Of a stretch of 64,000 nucleotides of DNA, positions 52,196-60,200 are shown in pieces. Location: NCBI GenBank assembly GCA_963773835.1, contig CAVZCQ010000001.1, positions 992,001-1,056,000 of the forward strand. Reading direction: 5' to 3'. The number at the start of each line of letters is the position of its first letter. Within the stretch, counting starts at the first letter, position 1. The position numbers were made by a program, and so were the translations under genes. The notes under the pieces were generated by a model that was not told the origin of the DNA, did no database searches, and was given only the letters and a program-made list of their open reading frames with translations. This stretch comes from JOPF136 sp963773835 (GTDB taxonomy: Bacteria; Acidobacteriota; Terriglobia; Acidiferrales; UBA7541).

Positions 52196-53200
52196 CTATG
52201 GCTGCGGCTTGCCGCATTCAGGACAGAATTTAGCGGCGCGGGGAATGGGCTTGCCACAATCAGCGCAGAACTTGGTGACGGCTGCGGCTGCGGCGGAAGC
52301 AGGAGCGGCGGGCGCGGCACCTGCGGGGCTCGCGGCAGTGGTCTGGCGAACAGCGTCCATCATGGCCTGGCCCATGGCCACGCCGGCGCCCAGCCCCGCG
52401 CCAATGCCCGCAGCCCCGCCGCCTTCGTTCCCGGCCGCAATGGGGATTGCCTGGGCGACCTGGTACTGGGTGAATTTTCCCATGTCGTTCAGCATGGTCA
52501 TGCTGATGCGCTGGTCGAGAACTTTCTGGAGTTCCTCGGGAAGCGAGAGATTCTCGACGACGAAGGTGTCCAGAGTGAGGCCGTAAGCGGTGAACGCGGG
52601 CTTGAGCACCTCGCTGATTTTATCGGCCAGTGCGCCTTGATTGGCGGCCATGTCCAGGAAAGGCACCTGGCTTGCGGCGAAAGCATCCGTCATTTTGGCG
52701 ACGATGGTATTGCGCAACTGGCCGTCGAGATCGGCCACATGATAGATGTCGCGCGTGCCGCTGATCTTGGAGTAGAAGGTCTTGGCATCGTTCAGGTGAT
52801 AGGAAAAAATGCCGAAGCCGCGCAGGCGAATGGCGCCGAATTCCTTGTCACGGATCGTGATGGGATTCGGGGTACCCCAGTGCTGATCGGTCTGGGTGCG
52901 GGCGGAGAAAAAATATACGTCGGATTTGAAAGGCGATTTGAAGGCCTTGTCCCAGTTCATCAGGTAGGTGAGGATGGGCAGCGTGTTCGTGGTGAGGGTG
53001 TAGAGCCCGGGGCCAAACACGTCCGCCACCTTTCCTTCGTTTACAAACATTGCGAACTGCGCTTCGCGGACGGTAAGCTGGCCGCCGTTGCGGATTTCGC
53101 GGTCCATCATGGGGTACCGGTAGGCGAGAATGCCATCCTCCGGCTCGGTCCAGTCAATAACATCGACGAACTGCTTGGAGATGAAATCACGCAATGTCAT
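52196..53200 (-). CDS. SPFH-domain protein with C-terminal zinc ribbon (YdjI-like)
   Basis: 334 residues. The SPFH/virion-core domain covers about 20-250 (FGPGLYTLTTNTLPIL, IRLRGFGIFSYHLND, LTLDTFVVENLSLPEELQ). A Gly/Ala-rich hinge follows (AAGIGAGLGAGVAMGQ), then a double-Cys ribbon (CADCGKPIPRAAKFCPECG). Such proteins assemble as membrane-associated scaffolds. It is the first gene of the operon containing speD, DUF4178, DUF350 and speE-like genes. ATG at 53200 follows GGAAGG. Confidence 0.83.
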   Translation of the reverse strand: MTLRDFISKQFVDVIDWTEPEDGILAYRYPMMDREIRNGGQLTVREAQFAMFVNEGKVADVFGPGLYTLTTNTLPILTYLMNWDKAFKSPFKSDVYFFSARTQTDQHWGTPNPITIRDKEFGAIRLRGFGIFSYHLNDAKTFYSKISGTRDIYHVADLDGQLRNTIVAKMTDAFAASQVPFLDMAANQGALADKISEVLKPAFTAYGLTLDTFVVENLSLPEELQKVLDQRISMTMLNDMGKFTQYQVAQAIPIAAGNEGGGAAGIGAGLGAGVAMGQAMMDAVRQTTAASPAGAAPAAPASAAAAAVTKFCADCGKPIPRAAKFCPECGKPQP

Positions 53201-53349
53201 GGAGAGCCTTCCTTCCCGTGCGGCTGATGGCAGGGTCAGCCATGGTGTAAAAGCGATGCTACGGCCCGGGTGAAGGCGTGTCAATGCCATTCGGGAGGCG
53301 CTGTGGAGGAATTGTCGCTATTTGTTATGCAATGCGGGGGTTGCCTGCT

Positions 53350-53568
53350 CTACTCGTAGCGCAGGGCGACGAGAAGCAACAGAATGGCGACAGCGGCGTA
53401 GGTGCCGGGGTCCGCGGCGCCGAGGCCATAGAGCAGACGGGACATGGCGCGGGTGAGAAGCAGAGCACCGGCACATCCGATGGCGATGCCGGGGAGCGCG
53501 AGACGCGCGCTCTGGCCGACGATTAAACCGAGCACCTGGCGACGATGCGCGCTTGACGGATGAGGCAG
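53350..53568 (-). pseudogene. remnant of an ADOP/MacB-type ABC permease C-terminus
   Basis: RRQVLGLIVGQSARLALPGI, then LTRAMSRLLYGLGAADPGTY and a terminal LRYE match the last FtsX-type helices of acidobacterial ADOP permeases. The helix after AVAILLLLVA runs straight into LRYE; the usual intervening ARRA-x-x-VDP segment is missing, and nothing upstream of the SAHRRQ start matches. It is a double-truncated relic. Confidence 0.7.
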
Positions 53569-53597
53569 CACCATGCTACTGGTAGCACGGTGCTGCC
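53564..53597. repeat. 16-bp inverted repeat
   Basis: GGCAGCACCATGCTAC and GTAGCACGGTGCTGCC pair at 15 of 16 positions around two bases. It lies at the edge of the permease remnant, just before mqsRA. Confidence 0.7.
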
Positions 53598-53699
53598 AAG
53601 CGCGCCCATCTCCGAGCTGAACCACAACAGGAACAACACAAATAAAACAGGAGAAATCGGTCATGAAAAAGCTAAATTGTTCGGCAACAAGGAGGGGCA

Positions 53700-54011
53700 G
53701 TGCGCGCATTTTACAGCCTCGCGGGAATCAAGAAGTTGGTCTCACAAGGAAGCTACAGAATTACGGATTCTGCCCTTCGTGGCGCGTTTTCCATGGGGTT
53801 CGATGACGAGGACATCGCGGCTTGCGTTGTAAAAACGGCGGAGCGCCGAGATTTCTACAAGAGCATGGCGGCGCGGAAGTTTCCGGGGCTGATGCAAGAT
53901 GTGTACAAGCTGAACTATCAGGGGCAGTGGGTCTACCTGAAGGTCCAGGTCAGCCGGGGCGGCGACGCGGTAATCATCTCCTTCAAGCGGGACGAGAGCA
54001 GGTCGGCATGA
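53700..54011 (+). CDS. mqsR: MqsR-family mRNA interferase toxin
   Basis: 103 residues, the MqsR length. The strings YRITDSALRGAFSMGF, RRDFYKSMAARKFPGLMQDVYK and VYLKVQVSR...VIISFKRD fit the RelE-like fold of MqsR. Family enzymes cut mRNA at GCU. GTG start follows GGAGG. The antitoxin gene follows, as in E. coli mqsRA. Confidence 0.87.
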   Translation: MRAFYSLAGIKKLVSQGSYRITDSALRGAFSMGFDDEDIAACVVKTAERRDFYKSMAARKFPGLMQDVYKLNYQGQWVYLKVQVSRGGDAVIISFKRDESRSA

Positions 54012-54044
54012 GCGACGGAGAGCGATCGATGAACAGTGAGGTGT

Positions 54045-54488
54045 ATGGTGAGCGATATTCGATGCATAGTGTGTGATTCGCGGCGTGTGAGAACGGTTCG
54101 GAGGCGGTTTGTCGCCAAGTACAACCAGATTCCCGTAACCGTTCCGGCGGCAGAGATGTCGCAGTGCGGGAAGTGCGGCGAGCGCTTCTTTACGGGGCAG
54201 CAGGCGCGAGCGGTGTCGATTGCGGTGAAGAACCTGGTGCGCAAGAAGCTCGGGCTGCTGTCCGCGGCGGAGATCGTGCGGACGCGGAAGGCGCTGGGGC
54301 TTTCGCAAGCGGAACTGGAGAGTCTGTTCGGCCTGGGCGCAAAGGTAGTGACACGATGGGAATCCGGACGCGTGGTCCAAACCAGAGCTGCCGACGTTGC
54401 CCTGCGGCTGCTGGCGGCGGATCCTAGACGGGTGAATGAACTGCGGCGGAAATCTGCGTCACAAACCAGGTCGCGGCCTGCGGCCTGA
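54045..54488 (+). CDS. mqsA: MqsA-family zinc-finger/HTH antitoxin
   Basis: 147 residues. The N-terminal CxxC pairs (CIVC and CGKCGERFF) bind zinc and the toxin. The C-terminal Xre helix-turn-helix (RTRKALGLSQAELESLFGLG, then RWESGRVVQ) binds the operator. It starts 33 bases after mqsR. ATG 54045 is chosen; GTG at 54036 is also in frame. The C-terminal 15 residues are disordered and basic. Confidence 0.87.
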   Translation: MVSDIRCIVCDSRRVRTVRRRFVAKYNQIPVTVPAAEMSQCGKCGERFFTGQQARAVSIAVKNLVRKKLGLLSAAEIVRTRKALGLSQAELESLFGLGAKVVTRWESGRVVQTRAADVALRLLAADPRRVNELRRKSASQTRSRPAA

Positions 54489-54591
54489 AACCATCAACAA
54501 ACATTGCTGTGAAGGGCGAGGATTGCGGGGGGTCCCCCGCAAGCGGACAAGTTTTGCTCCAGGTCGCCGCGGACTCTGGCGCCCAACTGCA

Positions 54592-56916
54592 TCATTTCGG
54601 GGGCGTCAATTGTGCGACGTGTTGACGGGCGGCGGCGGCGGCTTCGGATTTGCCCTGGGCGGCGTAGAGGTCGGCGAGGAGCAGCCAGCGCGCCGGGTTT
54701 TCCGGCGTGAACTGGACGGACTGTTCCGCATACTGCGTGGCGCGGGCGAGGTCGCCGAGCTGCTTCCAGGCCTGGGCGCGGTCTTCCGCGAGCCGGGCGT
54801 GGAATTCGACGCCGAGGATGGCGGCGGATTTTTCAAAGGGGCTGCGGCGCTGGGCGTGGTCGAAGGCATCGAGGGCCTGCCGCGGCGAATTCATCAGCAG
54901 ATAAATTTGGCCGAGGATGCGGTAACGATCGTAATCGCGAATGGAGAGTTCGGCGGAACGTTCGAGGCATTCCGCGGCTTCCGCGTAGTGATGCTGTGCG
55001 GCGTAGAGGCGGCCGAGGGCGAACCAGGCGGCGTCCGTGTTCTCGAGATCGAGCGAGGAGCGGAACTCGCGCTCGGCATCGGCGGGGTGGCCGGTGGCTT
55101 CGAGAAATTCTCCACGGATGAGGTGGAGGTTCGGATCCTCGGGAAACAGTGACTGGGCGCGGTCGAGCGCCGCGGCCGCTTCCGCATCGCGCGAGAGGAC
55201 GTAGAAGATGGAGCCGGCATTGGCGTAGAACTCGAAGAGAGAGGCGCGGCCGCGCCTGGAATCAGGCGAGGCGGCGGGTGGAGTGAGCGGGGCAGTGCGG
55301 CAATCGAGGGTAAAACGGTTCAGCCAGGGCTCGTTGCGGGGACGGATGCGGAGAAAGATAACGGAGACCTCGTCGAGATAGACGGGCCGCCAATTGCGGC
55401 TGGAACAGAAAGCGGCGAGGGGCGCGGATTCGAGCTGGCCGAAGCGTGAGAGAGAAAAGATCGCGAGATTGATGTCGTGGCGGCTGACTTCCGCGTCCCA
55501 GTCGGAGGAATCGGGCGGCGAAGCCATGAGATGGTTGGTGAGGAGCAGAATGCCGGGGCCGAAGGGAATGTAGCGGCCGTCCGCGTAGTCGAGATATTCG
55601 GGGCCGATGCGGAAGGCGAGATAGCCGCCGAGGTCGTAGGCGTTGAAGACGTTGCCGGGAATTTTCTCGCGGCGCAAAAATTCTGCGGCGCGCTCCGGAA
55701 ACCACCAGGAGGGGCCTGCGCCGAACAGGGAAACCTGTCCATGGACGATGTAGTGGCGGTCGGAGACGAGGTCGTAGCTGCGCAGGCCGACGAGGAGCGC
55801 GGCGGCGGCCAGAATGGCGAACTGAGCCTGGCGGCGGGCGAGGAGTTGCCGCAGGGCGCGCGTCCATCGCGCGAGCGTCGCGGGCGGCCGGGTTGCGGAG
55901 GCTTCCGCTTCTTCTACTGCGGGGCTGCCGCCGGGCAACGACCCGACAATGATCACCACGAGGATGGCGAAAAGCACTTGCAGGCGAATGTGCAGCAACG
56001 AGAGATAGGCCCCGCCAGCCAGAAGAACGGCGGGTCCCAGGCGGCGGCGCACCAGGCAGACGATCCCGGCGCAGGCGGCGACGAGCAGGAGCCACCAATC
56101 GCCGCTGGCGGCGTCGCGCAGGTTGAAAAACTGCTCGAGCGAGGCGGAGGTCAGCCGCACGGGAGACCACCAGCCGATAAAGGTTCCGTAGAATGCGATG
56201 GCCTGGTTCTGACGTTGCATAGAGCCGTAGATGTGATAGCCCCAGGGGTTGGCGAGCGTGGCGAGAGCGGTGAGAACGCACCAGGGCGCCGCCTGGCGGA
56301 GCCGGGCGATGGCGGCTGCGCGGCGCGGCGCAAAGGGCAGCTCGAGCAATTCGAGCAGGACGTAACCGGCCAGAAGCGCGAAGCCGGCCGCGAAGCCAGT
56401 GTGCAGGTTGACCCAGAGGGCCATTAGAACGGGCAGAAGCCAGAGGCGCGCGCGCGCGCCGCGAAAATGGCGCCAGAGAAGGCCAAACGATGCGGCGAAC
56501 AGCAGGGTGGTGAAAAGTTCGGAGCGTGGCTCGGAGCCGTAACTCATGGCTGGCACGGCCAGGATGGCGAGAAGGGCCGCGATGCGGCCTCCGGAGAGGA
56601 GTAGCAGGGCGACGGCGGCGATGCAGGCGAGCGCGTTGAGCCAGGAGAGCGCAGCCCAGCCGCCGAGACGCCAAATGGCGTAGAGGAGAACACCGGAGCC
56701 GGGCGGATAAATCCATTCGTTGCCGCGTGCGGTGGAGGAGAGGACGTCGGTGGATGGAATGGAGTGGTGCTGGACGATGTAGCGGCCGGTAGCGAGCTGC
56801 CAGCCGAGGTCGGGGTCGGCAACGGTTTTCAGTCCGGCAAGCAGGGCGTAGAGGAGCGCGAGAGCGATGAGGGCGGCGCGGAGAGGGTCGCTGCGGAGCG
56901 GGGGGAAGGAATCCAT
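54592..56916 (-). CDS. GT-C-like membrane protein with C-terminal TPR repeats
   Basis: 774 residues. About ten membrane helices (residues 15-400) begin with a loop ending in DPDLGWQLATGRYI, as in acidobacterial GT-C-like proteins. A globular part follows (NVFNAYDLGGYLAFRIGPEY, then YADGRYIPFGP). The last 200 residues hold about five TPR units (for example AAWFALGRLYAAQHHYAEAA). This plan suggests a polyprenyl-linked glycosyltransferase or similar with a protein-binding tail; the activity is not shown. Confidence 0.72.
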   Translation of the reverse strand: MDSFPPLRSDPLRAALIALALLYALLAGLKTVADPDLGWQLATGRYIVQHHSIPSTDVLSSTARGNEWIYPPGSGVLLYAIWRLGGWAALSWLNALACIAAVALLLLSGGRIAALLAILAVPAMSYGSEPRSELFTTLLFAASFGLLWRHFRGARARLWLLPVLMALWVNLHTGFAAGFALLAGYVLLELLELPFAPRRAAAIARLRQAAPWCVLTALATLANPWGYHIYGSMQRQNQAIAFYGTFIGWWSPVRLTSASLEQFFNLRDAASGDWWLLLVAACAGIVCLVRRRLGPAVLLAGGAYLSLLHIRLQVLFAILVVIIVGSLPGGSPAVEEAEASATRPPATLARWTRALRQLLARRQAQFAILAAAALLVGLRSYDLVSDRHYIVHGQVSLFGAGPSWWFPERAAEFLRREKIPGNVFNAYDLGGYLAFRIGPEYLDYADGRYIPFGPGILLLTNHLMASPPDSSDWDAEVSRHDINLAIFSLSRFGQLESAPLAAFCSSRNWRPVYLDEVSVIFLRIRPRNEPWLNRFTLDCRTAPLTPPAASPDSRRGRASLFEFYANAGSIFYVLSRDAEAAAALDRAQSLFPEDPNLHLIRGEFLEATGHPADAEREFRSSLDLENTDAAWFALGRLYAAQHHYAEAAECLERSAELSIRDYDRYRILGQIYLLMNSPRQALDAFDHAQRRSPFEKSAAILGVEFHARLAEDRAQAWKQLGDLARATQYAEQSVQFTPENPARWLLLADLYAAQGKSEAAAAARQHVAQLTPPK

Positions 56917-56995
56917 GCGGGGTCCATTGTGAGGGGGGCCGAGCGGGCGGTGAAAGGAGAAAGCAGCGCGGGAAACGTGGGAGTCAACAATCGAG

Positions 56996-57493
56996 TCAGA
57001 GAAGCAACTCGAAGTAGATGAGCGGGGCTTTGCGGTAGATCACCCGGCCGACTTCGCGGAACCCGCACGTGGCGTAGAAACTGCCGGCGCCGGCGTCCGC
57101 ATCGAAAGCATCGAGGCGGATGGCCCCGGCAGGCCAGGCGCGCGCGTGTTTCACCGCTTCTTCGAGGAGCCGGCGGCCGATGCCGAGATGTTGCATCGAG
57201 GGAATCACCGCCATGCCGGTGAGATAGAGCGCTTTTTCCACGGGAGCAAAGTAAGAGACGTCAATCGCCCAGGGCTTCTTGGTTTGCAGATTCAGCGATC
57301 CAACGATGCGTTTTCCTTTCCGAGCGACAAGGACGCGCGAGCGCCGTATGGCGAGGTTCGCGCCTCTTTCCGTAGTCTTGGAGGACCAAACGCCGCGGCC
57401 GTAGCGGAGGGTGAGATCTTCAGCGACCGCGGTGTGCAGCGCGGCCAGAGCGGGCGCATCGGCATGACTGGCGATGGAGAACGAGAGTTTCAT
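56996..57493 (-). CDS. GNAT-family acetyltransferase
   Basis: 165 residues. The acetyl-CoA site is HLGIGRRLLEEAVKHA, preceded by the strand YLTGMAVIPSMQ and followed by RLDAFDADAGAGSFYATCGF. A basic N-terminal half holds the acceptor pocket. The acceptor is unknown. Confidence 0.87.
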   Translation of the reverse strand: MKLSFSIASHADAPALAALHTAVAEDLTLRYGRGVWSSKTTERGANLAIRRSRVLVARKGKRIVGSLNLQTKKPWAIDVSYFAPVEKALYLTGMAVIPSMQHLGIGRRLLEEAVKHARAWPAGAIRLDAFDADAGAGSFYATCGFREVGRVIYRKAPLIYFELLL

Positions 57494-57523
57494 TCGCGGG
57501 GCAGTACCGGTCTCCTCCTCCCC

Positions 57524-58057
57524 TCACTTTTTCGCTTTCGAGGTGCTCAAGGCCGAATGCGAGATGAGCAGCAGTCCCTCCGATGGATCCACTGCCTTCA
57601 GCCGCAACTGGGGCGGGTGCTCGTCATCCCCACTCCATACTTCCACGCGAAAGAAATAAGTTTTGCCGGCTTCCGCCGCCAGGTCTGTCGCTCCGCTCAT
57701 CTTCTTCGGCGCGAAGATCGATTGCACATCCGAGCAGACCCGGTGATCGCCGGGATCAACCGCAAAAGTCAGATACGACTCTCCGTGGTTTGCTCCCACC
57801 CAATTCCCGTCGAGTCCGACGCGGGTCGTTATATGTCCGAGCTGCTTATGCTGGGGATCTGATTTCTCTTCCTCGATCACATAGACGAGCGCCCGGCCTG
57901 TTTCCGGCTGCTTGACCGCATGCTCTTTCTTGGCTGTCTTCACGTCGAATTTCACTTTCTCCGGACCGCACCCCGCGGCGGTTCGCAAATCTGTCGCCTG
58001 ATTCTGCCCAAAGACCGGCGCCGCCACCAGCAGGGCCAAGAAGATGTACTTCTGCAT
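57524..58057 (-). CDS. exported protein, DUF2846-like
   Basis: 177 residues, signal peptide at 1-18 (APVFGQ). The mature part has RALVYVIEEEK, LDGNWVGANHGESYLTFAVDP, GDHRVCSD and KTYFFRVEVW, a beta-sandwich pattern like DUF2846 lipoproteins, though no lipobox Cys is present. ATG at 58057 follows GAGGAGGACTG. The function is unknown. Confidence 0.65.
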   Translation of the reverse strand: MQKYIFLALLVAAPVFGQNQATDLRTAAGCGPEKVKFDVKTAKKEHAVKQPETGRALVYVIEEEKSDPQHKQLGHITTRVGLDGNWVGANHGESYLTFAVDPGDHRVCSDVQSIFAPKKMSGATDLAAEAGKTYFFRVEVWSGDDEHPPQLRLKAVDPSEGLLLISHSALSTSKAKK

Positions 58058-58224
58058 CAGTCCTCCTCGATCTAGAACTTCGCACAATCGGAATTCGGGC
58101 ACGCTCCTAGGACGCGCCGTCTTCCGCCCGCGTTTCGGCAGCCAGGACTCATCGAGCCTCTACTTTCTCCGGGCTCGATGCCCCCTGGTTCGCGTTGTGC
58201 GGTCATCCAAAGGTCCGGCAGCAA

Positions 58225-58953
58225 TCAGAAGTGCACGAATTCAGATAAATATCCCCCGTAAATATCCGACCAAGCATGCGAAATCATGCCCGGCCGCAAG
58301 CTCTTGCGCCAAAGGGCGAGAATCCCAAACAGGAACCCGAACAGAATAATCATGACGATGGCTTGGAGGCCCTGATAGCCGTGTGAAATCCCAAAAAGTA
58401 TCGCCTGCAGGGTTACCCCTGCAACTGAGCTCCCCGTCATAGCCTCAAACTGCTTTTGAAAATATCCTCGGAAAGCTACCTCTTCGCAGAATCCCGCAGA
58501 CAAACTGGTGGCAATCCACAGCACAACTTCAAGCGGATTTTGTGGGAGGAGCGTAGACACGGACGTAGCGTGGCTTGGAACCAAGCGGCTGACTCCGGCC
58601 TGAATCCCCAGCCATAGAATCCACACGATGACGGCAAGGGCGACGTCGAAGAGAACATTCTTTGCGCTATGCCATCTACCTCCTATCAGGTCGACCAGAC
58701 GCACACCCCGACTGCGGATTCCCGCCCAGACGCCGTATACCAGCAACCACTCCACCGCAATCAGGGATAGATAGAGCGGAACAACATTCGGATGTTGTTG
58801 CAGCGCGCCTGCGCTTGATTGCGTATGCCGCTGGAAAAGCGCCCCAGCTATGGTAATTCCCAGGAAGATGCTGACCAGCAGCACCGTATGCCAGACGGGC
58901 GCAACAAGGCCCCCTGTTTTCGGCCCGAAAGCAGGATCTGGGCCTTCTGTCAT
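58225..58953 (-). CDS. CPBP-family intramembrane metalloprotease
   Basis: 242 residues, about six to seven membrane helices. The glutamate motif EEVAFRGY lies near residue 158 and the metal-binding FGISH near 190, followed by SHAWSD. These are the CAAX/CPBP (Abi) protease marks. Possible targets include prenylated or bacteriocin-like peptides. Confidence 0.87.
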   Translation of the reverse strand: MTEGPDPAFGPKTGGLVAPVWHTVLLVSIFLGITIAGALFQRHTQSSAGALQQHPNVVPLYLSLIAVEWLLVYGVWAGIRSRGVRLVDLIGGRWHSAKNVLFDVALAVIVWILWLGIQAGVSRLVPSHATSVSTLLPQNPLEVVLWIATSLSAGFCEEVAFRGYFQKQFEAMTGSSVAGVTLQAILFGISHGYQGLQAIVMIILFGFLFGILALWRKSLRPGMISHAWSDIYGGYLSEFVHF

Positions 58954-59320
58954 AGTGCCTCCACAGGTCGAAAGTTCGTTTGGGACCGCGGTCTAATTCG
59001 TGAGCTTTGGGAAGCCCATGCCATCGCCTTCTCCCGCGCGGATTCGCGAAGCACGAGGATTGTAATTGATTCTGGAGAGGTCGTCGCCTAACCGGAAGAA
59101 GCCGGCTGCGTCCGTCAGGCGGCGTGAGATTGGGAAGGCGCACAGCCCGCCCTGCGCTCTGTTCCGGGAGTTCGAGAGCGGTTGTGCTGCCGGGAAACCG
59201 TCTTGCAATTCCGTTTCGCCTTAGTATGATATGCGGTTCGTTCGGACGGTCTGGGGGGGCGGGAGTGTGTACTCCGGCGCGGGCTCGAGGATTTGGGCCC
59301 AGGAGCCGAATGGGGGGAGG
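58954..59320. other. divergent spacer before the cytochrome oxidase operon
   Basis: 367 bases between the minus-strand protease gene and the plus-strand cox operon. It holds a likely cox promoter (59203-59230); otherwise no gene or repeat is evident. Confidence 0.6.
59203..59230 (+). promoter_or_regulatory. sigma70-type promoter of the cox operon
   Basis: TTGCAA (59203-59208), 16 bases, TATGAT (59225-59230), about 90 bases before coxB. Confidence 0.45.
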
Positions 59321-60145
59321 ATGGCAGAACGGCACGGTCAGCGCAGTTCCGCGGCAGTGGCAGCAGCTCTGGCAGTCATGTTGGTCCTCTTCGTCGGCAT
59401 TACCCTCTACTTCTTCGTGGCGAAAACGTGGTGGTATCCGCCGGCCATCAATGATTTCGGGCGGGAGATAGACGCGCAGTTCACCCGCACATTCGTCATC
59501 ACCGGGATTGCGTTCGTGGCCTCGCAACTGGGGCTGGCCTGGGTGGTGTGGCGCTATCGTGCGAATGGAGGGCGAGCGAAGTACGTCGAGGGAAACAACA
59601 CATTTGAGGCCCTGTGGACGACAGCCACGGTGGTGCTGTTCGTGGGGCTGGGGATTTTCGGGCGCACGGCATGGGCGCAGCTCCACTTCAATAGCGCTCC
59701 GACGGACGCGATGGTGATCGAAGTAACGGGGAAACAGTTCAATTGGATCTTCCGGTACCCAGGCGCGGACGGTGTGTTCGGAAGGACGAATCCGAAATAC
59801 GTGGATGAAACCAACCCGGTGGGAATCGATCCGAAAGACCCGGCGGGACAGGACGACGTGGTGACGCTGACGCTGGGAGTTCCGGTGGGGCGCGAGATCA
59901 AACTGCTGGAGAAATCGCAGGACGTGACGCACGGGTTTTTTGTGCGCGAGCTGAGGCTGAAGCAGGACGCGCTGCCCGGCATGGTGATCCCGGTGCACTT
60001 CCACGTGGACGCGGACAAAGTGGGGGAATACGAGATCGCCTGCACGCAGTTGTGCGGGTCGGGACATCAGCGGATGCGCGCGACGCTGAAAGCGATGACC
60101 GAGGCGGACTTCGAGAAATGGCTGGCGAACGAGAAGGCAAACTAG
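59321..60145 (+). CDS. coxB: cytochrome c oxidase subunit II
   Basis: 274 residues. Two membrane helices (about 15-40 and 64-120 region) precede the CuA domain. The CuA ligands are in CTQLCGSGHQRM with the upstream HGFFVRELRLKQDALPG. Length and the missing cytochrome c tail fit a plain caa3-free subunit II. ATG at 59321 directly follows a GGGGGGAGG site; an in-frame ATG at 59231 lacks one and adds a non-domain stretch. Confidence 0.92.
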   Translation: MAERHGQRSSAAVAAALAVMLVLFVGITLYFFVAKTWWYPPAINDFGREIDAQFTRTFVITGIAFVASQLGLAWVVWRYRANGGRAKYVEGNNTFEALWTTATVVLFVGLGIFGRTAWAQLHFNSAPTDAMVIEVTGKQFNWIFRYPGADGVFGRTNPKYVDETNPVGIDPKDPAGQDDVVTLTLGVPVGREIKLLEKSQDVTHGFFVRELRLKQDALPGMVIPVHFHVDADKVGEYEIACTQLCGSGHQRMRATLKAMTEADFEKWLANEKAN

Positions 60146-60200
60146 TGAGGCAAGGGGGCGCAGCAAACAGCGTCCCTACGAGGATGAGGGGAGGGAATTG

